Positions 19,801 to 29,446 of a DNA stretch of 64,000 nt are shown in pieces (position 1 is the stretch's first letter; every line of letters starts with the position of its first letter). The stretch comes from Paraburkholderia acidicola. Lineage in GTDB: Bacteria > Pseudomonadota > Gammaproteobacteria > Burkholderiales > Burkholderiaceae. A model generated the notes under the pieces. The model was not told the origin of the DNA. It did not search any database and saw only the letters and a program-made list of their open reading frames with translations. The DNA lies in NCBI RefSeq assembly GCF_002362315.1, contig NZ_MTZV01000001.1, forward strand, positions 495,325 through 559,324, read 5' to 3'. Made by a program: the position numbers and the translations under genes.

Positions 19801-19842
19801 AAAAAACCTGGCAAGCGCATGAGCTGCTTGCCAGGTTTTTTT
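19801..19842. terminator. Bidirectional intrinsic terminator between aceB and the GGCT-like gene
   Basis: A 14-bp perfect stem (19802-19815 with 19827-19840) contains CCTGGCAAG/CTTGCCAGG. A-runs on the left and T-runs on the right allow function on both strands. It separates convergent genes. Confidence 0.93.
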
Positions 19843-19896
19843 GCTCTTGAAACGGCGCGCGCCTGTGCGTACGTTTCGGCAGACAGACGCTGCGTC

Positions 19897-20310
19897 TTAT
19901 GTCGACCCGTGGTTCGCGCGACGATGCTCGACCCAGTCGCCCGAAGCGATTTCCGGCAACCCCTGCACCGCATGGGCGGCCACCGGATAGGCCAGGCACT
20001 GCATCGCGGCGCCGTCGACATCAACGGTCATCTGGCGTGCGCTGAACAGGCCCTCGACACCCGGATAAACCGCTTCGATTTCGTCGAGCACCGCGACGAG
20101 CTTGTCGTCGATCTCGTACACATCGCCTTTAACGGGGACGCCCGCTGCGTCCACCACCAGACCGGGATACAACCCGAAGTCGAACAGGCGACCACGCACA
20201 GACGCCGTGCCAAGCAGCGTAGGTGCCGCGATGTCGTGCCGCGCCGCAGCCGCGCTGATGTCGTTGACCTGGCCGGCCCGCAACGTGCCATAAACGAAAA
20301 CGTTCTGCAT
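19897..20310 (-). CDS. Gamma-glutamylcyclotransferase-like (AIG2/GGCT) family protein
   Basis: A 137-residue protein with the family's defining N-terminal motif VFVYGTLRAGQ. The later segment GDVYEIDDKLVAVLDEIEAVYPG contains the usual acidic residues. The GGCT-like fold is found in enzymes that act on gamma-glutamyl groups. In small bacterial members of this size the substrate is unknown. Signal peptide absent. It converges with aceB and shares its terminator. Confidence 0.85.
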   Translation of the reverse strand: MQNVFVYGTLRAGQVNDISAAAARHDIAAPTLLGTASVRGRLFDFGLYPGLVVDAAGVPVKGDVYEIDDKLVAVLDEIEAVYPGVEGLFSARQMTVDVDGAAMQCLAYPVAAHAVQGLPEIASGDWVEHRRANHGST

Positions 20311-20551
20311 TTCCCTCAGTGTCTCCCTGATCCTTGATTGATGAATGAATGACGCGGTGTCGCGTCAGATGAGCGGCGCGCCTGCGACCAGCACGCCGTC
20401 GAAGTTCGCACAGATTATGCCTCGCCGGATACGGTGTGCGTCAATCCGGCCGATCGGACAGCTGCGTCGAACGCTCCTACAATGGCAGCCGGAACCCGCC
20501 TCGTTTCGCAGCAGTCGCAGTAGTCCAGCGAGATCTCATCTATACGAACTC

Positions 20552-21427
20552 ATGAACCCGACCAGCGCCGCACCGTTATCCACCCGGGTCCACTTCGCCG
20601 ACATTCCTCCGGAATTCGCGCCAACGCCGACTCATCCGATCCGTGTCCGTTCGCGACCGATGCCGACGGGCGTGCGCATTGCGCGTCATACGCACGCGTG
20701 GGCACAGGTCGCGTACACGTCACGCGGCGTACTGCGGGTAGGTACGGAAGGCACGACGTGGATGGTGCCGCCGTCACGCGCGATCTGGGTGCCGCCGCAT
20801 GTGTTGCACGATGTGGCGGTCGTAGAGGATGCGTTCATGCGTACGCTGTACGTCAGCGAAACTGTCGTGCCGCCGGGGCTCGATACCTGCCGCGTCGTCG
20901 AAGTGTCAGGGCTGCTGCGCGAATTGATCGCTGCACTCGATACGCCGGGTTTGCCGCCCGCGCGCGAACAGTTGCTCGGCGCACTCGCGCTCGATGAACT
21001 GACGCGCTCCGAACCGCTGCCGCTGTCGGTGCCGATGCCCAACGAGAAACGCCTGCGCGCACTGTGCGAAGCCGTACTCGCCGACCCGGCGAATACCGAC
21101 TCACTCGAAAACTGGGCGCTGATTATCGGCGCGAGCACGCGCACGATCGCGCGGCTCTTTCGTCAGGAACTGGGTGTGAGTTTTTCGCAATGGCGCCAGC
21201 AGGCAGTGCTCGCGCGCGCGATTCCGCTGCTCAGCCAGGGGCGGCCGCTGTCGCTGGTCGCGCAGGAACTGGGCTATCAGAGTCAAAGCGCTTTTTCTGC
21301 GATGTTCAGGCGCGCATTCGGAGAGAGTCCGCGCGCATTCTTCGAACGTGGCGCGGAACATCGCGGTGCGTTCGATAGCCTCATCGATGAGGATTTTGCC
21401 GACCCGACGCATGGCGCCGAGCGATGA
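20552..21427 (+). CDS. AraC family transcriptional regulator with cupin sensor domain
   Basis: A 291-residue regulator. The first 150 residues form a cupin-like domain (RIARHTHAWAQVAYTSRGVL, then WMVPPSRAIWVPPHVLHDV). The C-terminus holds two helix-turn-helix motifs typical of AraC (NWALIIGASTRTIARLFRQE and SLVAQELGYQSQSAFSAMFR, ending ESPRAFF). ATG at 20552 is chosen because the protein then starts shortly before the cupin; the frame is open farther upstream without homology. Its neighbours do not reveal a target. Confidence 0.9.
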   Translation: MNPTSAAPLSTRVHFADIPPEFAPTPTHPIRVRSRPMPTGVRIARHTHAWAQVAYTSRGVLRVGTEGTTWMVPPSRAIWVPPHVLHDVAVVEDAFMRTLYVSETVVPPGLDTCRVVEVSGLLRELIAALDTPGLPPAREQLLGALALDELTRSEPLPLSVPMPNEKRLRALCEAVLADPANTDSLENWALIIGASTRTIARLFRQELGVSFSQWRQQAVLARAIPLLSQGRPLSLVAQELGYQSQSAFSAMFRRAFGESPRAFFERGAEHRGAFDSLIDEDFADPTHGAER

Positions 21428-21489
21428 ATGATGCGCGCGCTGAACGTGCGACGCTGGAGCGTAGCGCACCTGAAGCTCGCGGAGCGCCG

Positions 21490-21954
21490 TCACACACGCC
21501 GGGCCATGTGCCGGATCGCGCCCAGCTGCGCAAGACGCGGACCAGCCAGCCGATACCCCATGCGTTGATAAAGTTGTGCGGCGGGATTATCGACGAACAC
21601 GCGTAGCTGCAATTCCTTGAGCCCGCGCGCCCGCGCCCACCGATGCGACATGTCGAGCAGATACGTGCCCGCCCCCTGGCCGCGGTACCCTTCGGCAATC
21701 TGGACATCGCGAATATGTAGTGAGTCGCCCTCCTCGGTGACCCGCAGCACACCGACCGGTTCGCCGTCCGACTCCAGGATGAAATTTTCCGATTCGCGCC
21801 AGCTAACGAGAAACAGATCGCCGCGCCACACGAGGTGATGCCTGCGGTAGTAGCCGTTCATGTTGTTGCGGGTCAGCGCTTCCGCGAACTCGAAGTCGTC
21901 GATGCTGGCTTTGCGCAACTGGAATTGAAACTGGGCGGCAGTTGGATCGAACAT
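21490..21954 (-). CDS. GNAT family N-acetyltransferase
   Basis: A 154-residue acetyltransferase with the CoA-binding motif IAEGYRGQGAGTYLLD and the downstream LQLRVFVDNPAAQLYQRMGY segment. The N-terminal half (NGYYRRHHLVWRGDLFLVSW) suggests a small-molecule or amino-group acceptor, but the substrate is not identifiable. ATG at 21954 gives a normal GNAT length. It is convergent with the AraC gene (62 bases apart) and follows the tRNA cluster terminator. Confidence 0.88.
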   Translation of the reverse strand: MFDPTAAQFQFQLRKASIDDFEFAEALTRNNMNGYYRRHHLVWRGDLFLVSWRESENFILESDGEPVGVLRVTEEGDSLHIRDVQIAEGYRGQGAGTYLLDMSHRWARARGLKELQLRVFVDNPAAQLYQRMGYRLAGPRLAQLGAIRHMARRV

Positions 21955-22101
21955 GGCGCAACGCACGAGAGGATCGTCGCACAACGGTAAGGCACGTCGC
22001 GCGCGCTGGCAATGGCTGTTTCTCCTGAGCGCAACGCCCCGCGACACGCTGCGGGACGACTGACACGACCCGTTGCACCGGGAGCCGACGAGCCCAAAAA
22101 G

Positions 22102-22132
22102 AAAAAGCCCGTTCAGCGAACTGAACGGGCTT
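22102..22132 (-). terminator. Intrinsic terminator of the tRNA cluster
   Basis: AAGCCCGTTCAG (22105-22116) pairs with CTGAACGGGCTT (22121-22132) around a CGAA loop, a 12-bp stem. On the minus strand it is followed by a T-rich run. It lies 10 bases beyond the 3' end of the last tRNA-Asp. Confidence 0.9.
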
Positions 22133-22142
22133 TTCTCTCTTC

Positions 22143-22219
22143 TGGCGGAGCGGACGGGACTCGAACCCGCGACCCCCGGCGTGACAGGCCGGTATTCTAA
22201 CCAACTGAACTACCGCTCC
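22143..22219 (-). tRNA. tRNA-Asp(GTC), copy 1
   Basis: A 77-nt tRNA with encoded CCA. The acceptor stem GGAGCGG/CCGCTCC, anticodon loop CCTGTCACG (anticodon GTC) and T arm GGTTCGAGTCC are all readable on the minus strand. It is the last gene of the cluster and is followed directly by the terminator. Confidence 0.97.
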
Positions 22220-22291
22220 ATTTCTGCATGGCCTGCGAGCATCGAACCTGCCCGCGAGCCGCACCGCGGGTCATCCCCACGATGCAATATC

Positions 22292-22367
22292 TGGCGTCCC
22301 CTAGGGGATTCGAACCCCTGTACTCACCGTGAAAGGGTGATGTCCTAGGCCTCTAGACGAAGGGGAC
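22292..22367 (-). tRNA. tRNA-Glu(TTC), copy 1
   Basis: A 76-nt tRNA with encoded CCA: acceptor GTCCCCT, anticodon loop CCTTTCACG (TTC) and the TTCGAATCC T arm. It pairs with the downstream tRNA-Asp copy 1 as a repeated unit. Confidence 0.97.
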
Positions 22368-22393
22368 AACGTACGCTTACACCTTTAATGAAA

Positions 22394-22423
22394 AAGCCCG
22401 CTCAAGCGTACCTGAACGGGCTT
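22394..22423 (-). terminator. Degenerate terminator-like hairpin between the two tRNA units
   Basis: AAGCCCG (22394-22400) pairs with CGGGCTT (22417-22423). Further pairs including wobbles extend the stem to about 10 bp on the minus strand, and AAAAA on the plus strand (a T-run on the minus) lies just beyond. It has the same position relative to tRNA-Asp copy 2 as the final terminator has to copy 1, and shares its GCCCGTTCAG core, so it looks like a diverged duplicate. It may reduce read-through into the second unit. Confidence 0.6.
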
Positions 22424-22427
22424 CGTC

Positions 22428-22504
22428 TGGCGGAGTGGACGGGACTCGAACCCGCGACCCCCGGCGTGACAGGCCGGTATTCTAACCAACTGAACTACCA
22501 CTCC
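22428..22504 (-). tRNA. tRNA-Asp(GTC), copy 2
   Basis: A 77-nt tRNA, identical in arms and anticodon to copy 1 except in the acceptor stem. There GGAGTGG pairs with CCACTCC instead of GGAGCGG/CCGCTCC, a compensatory pair change that preserves folding. Confidence 0.97.
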
Positions 22505-22583
22505 AATCTTTGCATCGTAGGCTGCGAGAGCCGGCCGACTCTGCGCAAACCGCATCGCCGTCGTTCTACGCGATGCCGATGTC

Positions 22584-22659
22584 TGGCGTCCCCTAGGGGA
22601 TTCGAACCCCTGTACTCACCGTGAAAGGGTGATGTCCTAGGCCTCTAGACGAAGGGGAC
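22584..22659 (-). tRNA. tRNA-Glu(TTC), copy 2
   Basis: A 76-nt tRNA with the same sequence as copy 1 as far as can be read, with encoded CCA. It is the upstream member of the duplicated Glu-Asp unit. Confidence 0.97.
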
Positions 22660-22851
22660 ATGATCTTTTCAGATATGTCGCGCGGCTCACCTGCTTTTGC
22701 CGCGATTTGCTGCACTTTACTACCAGTTTCTTGCAATTTGCTGTTAATTTTCGCCAACAGCAAAGAACGATATTGTAACTGGCTTACCGCTGCTTGTGAA
22801 GTCCTTTTTACTACAGACTGCGTGCTTCCTGAGGACTTTCACATGTTCTGG

Positions 22852-22927
<76 letters not shown>

Positions 22928-23030
22928 TTGCAGAACAGAAGCGAGATTGTAGATAGAGAATCGTGTGTTGTAAATACCTTGAGAGTCGCGACCCGCAACT
23001 TTTTGCAGGGCCGCGCGCAGGGCTTCACAT

Positions 23031-24440
23031 TCAGGCAAGCGCCTTCTCGATACGACTCACTACAACCTCGCGACCGAACAGCATCAACACGCTATCGATC
23101 GACGGCGTATGGGTCGTGCCCGCCACGAGCAGACGAACCGGCATCGCGAGTTGCGGCATCTTCAGCTTGTGCGTAGCAAGCGTTGCCTTCAGCGCGGCAG
23201 CGATGCCCTCCTTCGTCCACTCGGCGCTCTTCAACGCGACGACAAAATCGGCGAGTGCGGGCCGCACGACGTCGGTCACGTGCTGCGCGATTGCTTCGGG
23301 TTCGGGGTTCGGGGCGCGATAGAACATCGCAGCATTTTCCGCGATCTCCTTCACCGTCGATGCACGGTCCTTCAGCAGCCCGATCACGGCCTGCAGATCG
23401 GCGCCTTGCGCAAGCGCCGCTGCATCGATCTCAAGACTCTCGAAGAACGGACGAGCGAGGTCGGCAAGACGCGCGTTATCCGCGTCCTTGATGTAGTGGT
23501 TGTTCAACCAGTTGAGCCTGTCGTGGTCGTATTGCGCCGGCGACTTGCCCAGGTGATCGAGGTCGAACCACTCGACAAACTGCTCACGCGTAAAAATCTC
23601 CGCGTCGCCGTGCGACCAGCCGAGACGCGCGAGATAGTTGACCACTGCTTCGGGCAGATAGCCCGCGTCGCGATAGCCCATCACGCTCATGGCGCCGTGC
23701 CGCTTGCTCATCTTTTCGCCCTGCTCGTTCAGCACGGTAGGCAGATGCGCATAGACCGGCGGCTCGCCACCGAGCGCGCGCAGGATGTTGATCTGACGCG
23801 GCGTGTTGTTCACGTGATCGTCGCCGCGAATCACGTGTGTGATACGCATGTCGAGGTCGTCGACGACGACGCAGAAGTTGTACATCGGCGTGCCGTCGGG
23901 ACGCGCGATCACGAGGTCGTCGAGCTCCTCATTCGAGATCTCGATGTGCCCTTTCACCGCATCGTCCCAGGCGACCACGCCCGTCAACGGATTGCGAAAG
24001 CGCAGCACGGGCTCGACACCGGCCGGCGGCACCGGCAACGTCTTGCCGGGCTCGGGTCGCCATGTGCCGTCGTAGCGCGGCTTCTCGCCGGCCGCACGCT
24101 GACGTTCGCGCAGCGCGTCGAGTTCTTCCGTCGACATGTAGCACGGGTACGCAAGCCCCTGCTCCGTCATCTGCTTCAGCACTTCGCGATAACGGTCCAG
24201 ACGCTGCATCTGGTAGAACGGGCCTTCGTCGTAGCCGAGATCGAGCCACGCCATGCCTTCGAGGATCGCATCGACGGCTTCCGTCGACGAGCGTTCGACG
24301 TCGGTGTCCTCGATGCGCAGCACGAAGGTGCCCTTCATCTTGCGGGCGAACGCCCACGGATACAGCGCGGAACGAATGTTGCCGAGGTGGATGAAGCCGG
24401 TAGGGCTGGGCGCGAAACGGGTACGAACGGAGGTGGTCAT
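23031..24440 (-). CDS. gltX: Glutamyl-tRNA synthetase
   Basis: A 469-residue class I aminoacyl-tRNA synthetase. The HIGH-like motif appears as [11 protein letters not shown] near residue 12, and the KMSKRHG signature is in the second half. Other family segments are [11 protein letters not shown] and [16 protein letters not shown] discriminating form would be expected to charge only tRNA-Glu, but this cannot be concluded here. It lies immediately upstream, on the same strand, of the cluster that contains two tRNA-Glu genes. Divergent from the patatin-like gene. Confidence 0.97.
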   Translation of the reverse strand: MTTSVRTRFAPSPTGFIHLGNIRSALYPWAFARKMKGTFVLRIEDTDVERSSTEAVDAILEGMAWLDLGYDEGPFYQMQRLDRYREVLKQMTEQGLAYPCYMSTEELDALRERQRAAGEKPRYDGTWRPEPGKTLPVPPAGVEPVLRFRNPLTGVVAWDDAVKGHIEISNEELDDLVIARPDGTPMYNFCVVVDDLDMRITHVIRGDDHVNNTPRQINILRALGGEPPVYAHLPTVLNEQGEKMSKRHGAMSVMGYRDAGYLPEAVVNYLARLGWSHGDAEIFTREQFVEWFDLDHLGKSPAQYDHDRLNWLNNHYIKDADNARLADLARPFFESLEIDAAALAQGADLQAVIGLLKDRASTVKEIAENAAMFYRAPNPEPEAIAQHVTDVVRPALADFVVALKSAEWTKEGIAAALKATLATHKLKMPQLAMPVRLLVAGTTHTPSIDSVLMLFGREVVVSRIEKALA

Positions 24441-24824
24441 TAGCGGGTACTCGAAGGCGAGCGGCGCTGCGCGGGCTGAAAAAATATCGCGCAGCGACGG
24501 CGGAACGGGTCACGCGGCGAGCTACGCGGCGCGTGTGTCCGGATGAAAAATGCAAGTCACGGATTATACCTGCCGGGCGGCTCTGCCTGCCCACGCGCGC
24601 CTCGGTTGAACGGCGCGCTGGGCCATGTATTGCGCTGCACGTCGCACCACGCATTGCCGCCGGAAAGCGCGCAACTCCGCCACCCAGCCGCTTTGCTTTA
24701 TGATGTGCGCGCGCCGTCGTCCGGTTCGACGCAGGCGCGGGACGGTCGCCTTCTGCGATCGTGTTCGCAAGATCGCGGCGTCCGCCCGCCTCGCTGTGCG
24801 GCGACGCTACTGCTGGAGAATTCG
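24441..24824. other. Divergent intergenic region between gltX and the patatin-like gene
   Basis: This 384-base region should hold two divergent promoters. The open frames crossing it are Arg/Ala-rich and have no recognisable protein, so none is annotated. No regulatory site could be identified with confidence. Confidence 0.5.
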
Positions 24825-25787
24825 TTGAACCCTTCCTCACCTCGTTCGGGCCGCCGCGCGTTTTCGCTGGCCGCGGCCTCCGCTGTTCTCGCCGCGTGTA
24901 CGACCACCGGCAGCAAGCCCGACACCACCACCAGCAACCCATCGACTGACACCCCGGCCAGTGTCACCCCACCGCCGGCCGTCAAGCCGGTGCGGCCGCT
25001 GCGCGTCGGTCTCGCGCTGGGCGGCGGCGCCGCTCGTGGCTTCGCGCACATTGGCGTGATCAAGGGGCTGGAAGCGCACAACATCAAGGTTGACCTGATC
25101 GCCGGTACGAGTGCGGGCGCGGTCGTCGGTGCGCTTTACGCCTCGGGCATGAATGGTTTCGCCCTGAACAAGCTCGCCCTCGTCATGGACGAAGCATCGA
25201 TCAGCGACTGGGCCATGCCGTTTCGCACACGCGGTTTCCTGCAAGGCGTCGCGTTGCAGAACTACCTGAACACGACGCTCAACAACCGGCCGATCGAAAA
25301 GATGGTGAAGCCGCTCGGCATTGTCGCAACCGATCTGAAAACCGGCCAGCCGATCCTGTTCCAGCGCGGCAACACGGGCATCGCCGTGCGTGCGTCGTGC
25401 AGCGTGCCGTCGGTGTTCGAGCCCGTGAAGATGGGCGGTCACGAGTATGTCGATGGTGGGCTCGTGAGTCCGGTGCCGGCGTCGTTTGCCCGCAAGATGG
25501 GCGCGGACTTCGTGATCGCGATCGATATCTCCGCGCGCCCCGAAACCGCGCTCACGCAAAGCTCGTTCGATGTCCTGCTGCAGACCTTCACGATCATGGG
25601 TCAAACCATCAAGACCTACGAACTCGACAAATATGCCGACATCGTGATCCGGCCGAATCTGAGTGTGATGAGCGGCAGCGACTTCGGGCAACGCAACGCG
25701 GCGATTCTCGCGGGCGAGGAAGCCGTGGCGAAGATCATGCCGGAGCTGCAGCGCAAGCTTGCCGCCGCGAGCCCTGCAATGGTCTGA
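24825..25787 (+). CDS. Patatin-like phospholipase, predicted lipoprotein (RssA-like)
   Basis: A 320-residue protein. It starts with an Arg-containing n-region and a hydrophobic stretch ending in the lipobox AVLAAC (Cys near residue 25), followed by a Thr/Pro/Ser linker. Lipid anchoring in the envelope is therefore predicted. The patatin domain follows: Gly-rich oxyanion motif LGGGAARGFAHIG, nucleophile motif GTSAGAVVG and catalytic Asp in YVDGGLVSPVP, the Ser-Asp dyad of the family. TTG at 24825 is the start because GGAG lies six bases upstream and it places the signal correctly. The substrate is unknown; lysophospholipids or phospholipids are likely. Divergent from gltX. Confidence 0.9.
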   Translation: MNPSSPRSGRRAFSLAAASAVLAACTTTGSKPDTTTSNPSTDTPASVTPPPAVKPVRPLRVGLALGGGAARGFAHIGVIKGLEAHNIKVDLIAGTSAGAVVGALYASGMNGFALNKLALVMDEASISDWAMPFRTRGFLQGVALQNYLNTTLNNRPIEKMVKPLGIVATDLKTGQPILFQRGNTGIAVRASCSVPSVFEPVKMGGHEYVDGGLVSPVPASFARKMGADFVIAIDISARPETALTQSSFDVLLQTFTIMGQTIKTYELDKYADIVIRPNLSVMSGSDFGQRNAAILAGEEAVAKIMPELQRKLAAASPAMV

Positions 25788-25810
25788 TCGTCGCGCTGCG
25801 GCCGCATCAA

Positions 25811-25845
25811 AAGAAAAAGCCTGCTTGTTTCGAAGCAGGCTTTTC
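25811..25845. terminator. Bidirectional terminator between patatin-like and NlpC/P60 genes
   Basis: AAGCCTGCTT (25817-25826) and AAGCAGGCTT (25833-25842) form a 10-bp stem with a 6-base loop. A-rich and T-rich flanks lie on either side, between convergent genes. Confidence 0.9.
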
Positions 25846-25878
25846 TTGTTGCTACCGGTAATACAGCGGACGCGCGAC

Positions 25879-26586
25879 TCAGTTACCCGTCGTGCCGATC
25901 GTAGCGCTCACCCGTTGCCGGAGATCTTCACCCTGCTGATACGAAGTCTCGACCCGGCGTGCGCCCGTAAAACGCTTTTCCCAGTAACCGTCATCCAGAT
26001 CGTCGACACGGATCGTGCTACCCGTGGACGGCGAATGCACGAACTTGTTGTCGCCGATATAGATACCCACGTGCGAGAACGTGCGGCGCATCGTATTGAA
26101 GAACACGAGGTCGCCCGGTTTCAGTTCGCTCATGCGCACCTTCTCGCCGACGCGGCTCATTTCTTCCGCGCGCCGCGGGAGCGCCATGCCAAGCGTGTCC
26201 TGGAACACGTAACGAACGAAGCCGCTGCAGTCCAGCCCTGAATCTGGCGTATTGCCGCCCCAGCGGTACCGCACGCCGATCATGTTCAGTGCACCGACCA
26301 CCACGTCGCCAGCCTTACCGGCCATGCCGGACAGGAACGAGCGCGCGCTGCTGTCGCCTGTAGACGTAGCAGGTGTAGCCGCAGCTTGCGGAGCCGGAGT
26401 CGACTGAAAAGTAGGGAGCGAGGGGGAATTCGAGGAAGTCGCCCCGTTCTGGGACGAAAGCAAGGCATTCTGGCTAAAACCGCTGGCTTCGTCGGCGAAA
26501 ACACTGGAAGTTGCGGTGAGTAGTACGCCAATGAACATTCCGGCGACAACGCGAGTGCAAGCTTGAGTAAGAGATCGCTGCTGCAT
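25879..26586 (-). CDS. NlpC/P60 family peptidoglycan endopeptidase
   Basis: A 235-residue secreted protein. The signal peptide covers about the first 32 residues (VVAGMFIGVLLTATSSVFA, cleavage near FA-DE). A Ser/Pro/Ala-rich linker follows, then a C-terminal NlpC/P60 domain with catalytic Cys in GLDCSGFVRYVF and catalytic His in FSHVGIYIGD. Enzymes of this type cleave stem-peptide bonds in the periplasm (compare Spr/MepS). ATG at 26586 is chosen because the signal peptide then begins correctly. A near-consensus sigma-70 promoter lies about 53 bases upstream. It is monocistronic. Confidence 0.92.
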   Translation of the reverse strand: MQQRSLTQACTRVVAGMFIGVLLTATSSVFADEASGFSQNALLSSQNGATSSNSPSLPTFQSTPAPQAAATPATSTGDSSARSFLSGMAGKAGDVVVGALNMIGVRYRWGGNTPDSGLDCSGFVRYVFQDTLGMALPRRAEEMSRVGEKVRMSELKPGDLVFFNTMRRTFSHVGIYIGDNKFVHSPSTGSTIRVDDLDDGYWEKRFTGARRVETSYQQGEDLRQRVSATIGTTGN

Positions 26587-26638
26587 TGGTCGGTAGATTT
26601 TGCCTAAAAAACAGGTAGTTGCAGAAAAAGTTTGGTCG

Positions 26639-26667
26639 ATACTAGCCAGTAAGTATTCATGTGTCAA
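26639..26667 (-). promoter_or_regulatory. Sigma-70 promoter of the NlpC/P60 gene
   Basis: On the minus strand TTGACA (26667-26662) is separated by exactly 17 bases from TAGTAT (26644-26639). That is a consensus -35 and a five-of-six -10. The predicted 5' leader is about 45 bases. Confidence 0.75.
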
Positions 26668-26713
26668 AACAAATAGAAAAATACAATCGTAATGCGCACC
26701 CAATTGGTGAATA

Positions 26714-28342
26714 TCAGCGCTCGAACGCCGCTTTCAGTAGCTTTCGAGTGTAAGGATGGGCGGGCTCAGCAAAAATTTTCTCCACTTCCCCGGTTTCGAC
26801 GATGGAACCGTTCTGCATGACGGCCACCCGGTGTGCCATTGCACCGATTACCGCAAGATCGTGGCTGATGAAGACGAAACCGAGGTTGTACTTGTGCTGC
26901 AAGCCCGCCAGCAGTTTCAGCACCTGCTGCTGGATCGAAACATCGAGCGCACTGGTCGGCTCGTCCAGAATCAGGATGCGCGGCTCCAGCACGAGAGCGC
27001 GCGCGATCGCGATGCGCTGGCGCTGACCGCCGGAAAACTCGTGCGGATAACGCTGCAGGACCGTGCGATCCAGACCCACCTCGCGCAGCACACTGATGAC
27101 CTTCTCGCGGCGCCCTACCGCGTCGAGTTGCGGACGGTGCAGTTCCAGCCCTTCGCCGACAATCCGCTCGATCGTGTGTCGTGGTGAAAGCGAACTGAAC
27201 GGATCCTGAAAGACGACTTGCATGTTCGAGCGCAGCGCGGTCTGTTCGTGTCCGCGGAAACTCGCGAGTGCCCTGCCCTGGAATTCGATGTCGCCGTGCA
27301 CGACGCGTTGCAAGCCAAGCAGCGCCATCGCGAGCGTCGATTTGCCCGAGCCCGATTCGCCGACGATGCCAAGCGTCTCGCCCTGACGCACGGACAGGCT
27401 CGCTTTCGATACCGCGCTAAAACGCCCCGAGCGAAACCAGCCGTTAAAGCCGGGCAGTCTCGTGCGGAAATCGACGGACACATCGCGTGCTTCGAGCAGC
27501 ACCGGGGAGATCGGAATGACGGGCACCACCGTGCGTTCGGGACGGCTCTCGAGCAAACGACGCGTATACGGATGCTGCGGCGACGAGAAGATCGCGTCGA
27601 CGGTACCGCTCTCGACCAGCTTGCCGCGCTCCATCACCGCGACGCGCTGCGCGAAACGGCGCACGAGATTCAGATCGTGTGTGATGAGCAGCACGGCCAT
27701 GCCGCGCTTTTCCGCTTCGTCGCGTTGCAGCTCGAGCAATAGCTCGACGATCTGCGCGCGAATCGTGACGTCGAGCGCGGTAGTGGGTTCGTCGGCAAGC
27801 AACAGACGCGGACGGCACGCGAGCGCCATCGCGATCATCGCGCGTTGCCGCTGCCCACCGGACAATTGATGCGGATAGCTGTTCACGCGCTTGCCCGGCT
27901 CCGCGATACCGGTGCGATCGAGCAGCGCGACAGCGCGCTTGCGCGCTTCGAGCGCACTCACGTCATCGTGCAGCACGATCGTCTCCGCGATCTGGTCGCC
28001 GATCGTATACAGCGGATTGAGCGCGGACATCGGCTCCTGGAAGATCATCGCGATGTCGGAGCCGCGCATTTCGCGCATACCGCGTTCGCTCTTCGCGAGC
28101 AGGTCCTCGCCGCCGAAGCGGATCGCCCCGCTCACCTGCGCATCGCTGAGCAGCCGCAGGATCGACAGCGCAGTGACGGTCTTGCCCGAGCCCGACTCGC
28201 CGACAAGCGCTACCCGCTCGCCACGTTCGATCGCGAGCGTGACGTCGTCGACCGCAACGGTATCGCCGAAGCTCACATGCAGGTGGTCCAGTTCCAGCAG
28301 CGGGCCAGTTGGCAATGGCGTTAGTATTTCAGCTGCGCTCAT
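26714..28342 (-). CDS. yejF: Peptide/microcin C-type ABC transporter, ATPase YejF
   Basis: A 542-residue double ATPase with two complete cassettes. Each has Walker A (GESGSGKT), an LSGGQRQR or FSGGQRQR signature and Walker B ([23 protein letters not shown]). Fused OppD-OppF-like ATPases of this length are typical of YejF. The protein energises the YejAB(E)F importer, which in enterobacteria takes up oligopeptides and microcin C. ATG at 28342 overlaps the yejE stop by four bases (ATGA). Last gene of the four-gene operon. Confidence 0.93.
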   Translation of the reverse strand: MSAAEILTPLPTGPLLELDHLHVSFGDTVAVDDVTLAIERGERVALVGESGSGKTVTALSILRLLSDAQVSGAIRFGGEDLLAKSERGMREMRGSDIAMIFQEPMSALNPLYTIGDQIAETIVLHDDVSALEARKRAVALLDRTGIAEPGKRVNSYPHQLSGGQRQRAMIAMALACRPRLLLADEPTTALDVTIRAQIVELLLELQRDEAEKRGMAVLLITHDLNLVRRFAQRVAVMERGKLVESGTVDAIFSSPQHPYTRRLLESRPERTVVPVIPISPVLLEARDVSVDFRTRLPGFNGWFRSGRFSAVSKASLSVRQGETLGIVGESGSGKSTLAMALLGLQRVVHGDIEFQGRALASFRGHEQTALRSNMQVVFQDPFSSLSPRHTIERIVGEGLELHRPQLDAVGRREKVISVLREVGLDRTVLQRYPHEFSGGQRQRIAIARALVLEPRILILDEPTSALDVSIQQQVLKLLAGLQHKYNLGFVFISHDLAVIGAMAHRVAVMQNGSIVETGEVEKIFAEPAHPYTRKLLKAAFER

Positions 28343-29445
28343 TGATTGCCTCCCGCGCGCATCGTGTCGGAAATGCGCGTGTCGAGCGCGTTACGCAATG
28401 CGTCGCCCATGAAGGTCAGCAACAGCAGCAGCGCGACGAGCACACCGAACGTCGACAGCGAAATCCACCATGCGTCGAGATTGGCCTTACCCTGCGCGAG
28501 CAGTTCACCGAGGCTCGGCGTCGGCGACGGTACACCGAGGCCGAGAAAATCGAGGCTCGTCAGCGCGAGAATCGAGCCGCTCATGCGGAACGGCAGGAAC
28601 GTGATGACCGGCGTCAGGCTGTTCGGCAACACATGGCGCCAGATGATCTGCCAGTTCGACAGCCCCATCGCACGTGCCGCACGGACGTAGTCCTGATTGC
28701 GGTTGCGCAGGAATTCCGCGCGCACGTAATCGGACAACCCGATCCAGCCGAACAGTGACAGCAGCACGATCAGCAGGATGAAACCAGGCTCGAAGATCGA
28801 CGCGAAGATGATCAACAGATACAGCTCCGGCATCGCGCTCCAGATTTCGATCAGCCGTTGCCCGACGATATCGATGCGTCCGCCGAAGAAGCCCTGTACC
28901 GCGCCCGCGAGCACACCGAGCACCGTGCCGATCAACGTCAGCACGAGCCCGAACTCGACGGATACGCAGAAACCGTACAACAGGCGCGCGAACAGGTCGC
29001 GGCCGCGATCATCGGTGCCGAGCCAGTTGTCACGCGACGGTGGCGCCGGATTCACCGCTTTCGAAAAATAGTTCAGTGTGTCGTAGTAATAGCGATTCGG
29101 CGGATAGAGCGCGAAATTGCCGGGCACATCGAAGCGATGCTTGATATACGGATCGAGATAATCGGCTGCTGTCGGAAAATCGCCGCCGAAGGTTGTCTCC
29201 GGATAAGTCTTGAAGAGCGGGAAATACAGATGTCCGTCGTAGCGCACGACGAGCGGCTTGTCGTTCGACCACAGCGGACCGGCCAGGCTCGCCGCAAACG
29301 CGACGATGAAGACGATCAGACTCCAGTAGCCGAGGCGTTGCTGTTTGAAGCGTTGCCAGACGCGGCGCGCCGGCGACGGTGATACAAAAGCGCGCACGGT
29401 CTGCGTGCGCGCGGTGAGATCGGATCGGACGCGGGCTCGATTCAA
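28339..29445 (-). CDS. yejE: ABC transporter permease YejE
   Basis: A 368-residue permease of the OppC type. An N-terminal membrane segment (LGYWSLIVFIVAFAASLAGP) is followed by a periplasmic part (KPLVVRYDGHLYFPLFKTYP) and five further membrane segments. The EAA loop reads ARAMGLSNWQIIWRHVLPNS. The long periplasmic insert with FKTYPETTFGGDFPT and DPYIKH is characteristic of YejE. The start is TTG at 29445, one base after the yejB stop, with GGAG suitably placed; no ATG is available nearby. Confidence 0.93.
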   Translation of the reverse strand: MNRARVRSDLTARTQTVRAFVSPSPARRVWQRFKQQRLGYWSLIVFIVAFAASLAGPLWSNDKPLVVRYDGHLYFPLFKTYPETTFGGDFPTAADYLDPYIKHRFDVPGNFALYPPNRYYYDTLNYFSKAVNPAPPSRDNWLGTDDRGRDLFARLLYGFCVSVEFGLVLTLIGTVLGVLAGAVQGFFGGRIDIVGQRLIEIWSAMPELYLLIIFASIFEPGFILLIVLLSLFGWIGLSDYVRAEFLRNRNQDYVRAARAMGLSNWQIIWRHVLPNSLTPVITFLPFRMSGSILALTSLDFLGLGVPSPTPSLGELLAQGKANLDAWWISLSTFGVLVALLLLLTFMGDALRNALDTRISDTMRAGGNQ

Positions 29446-29446
29446 G

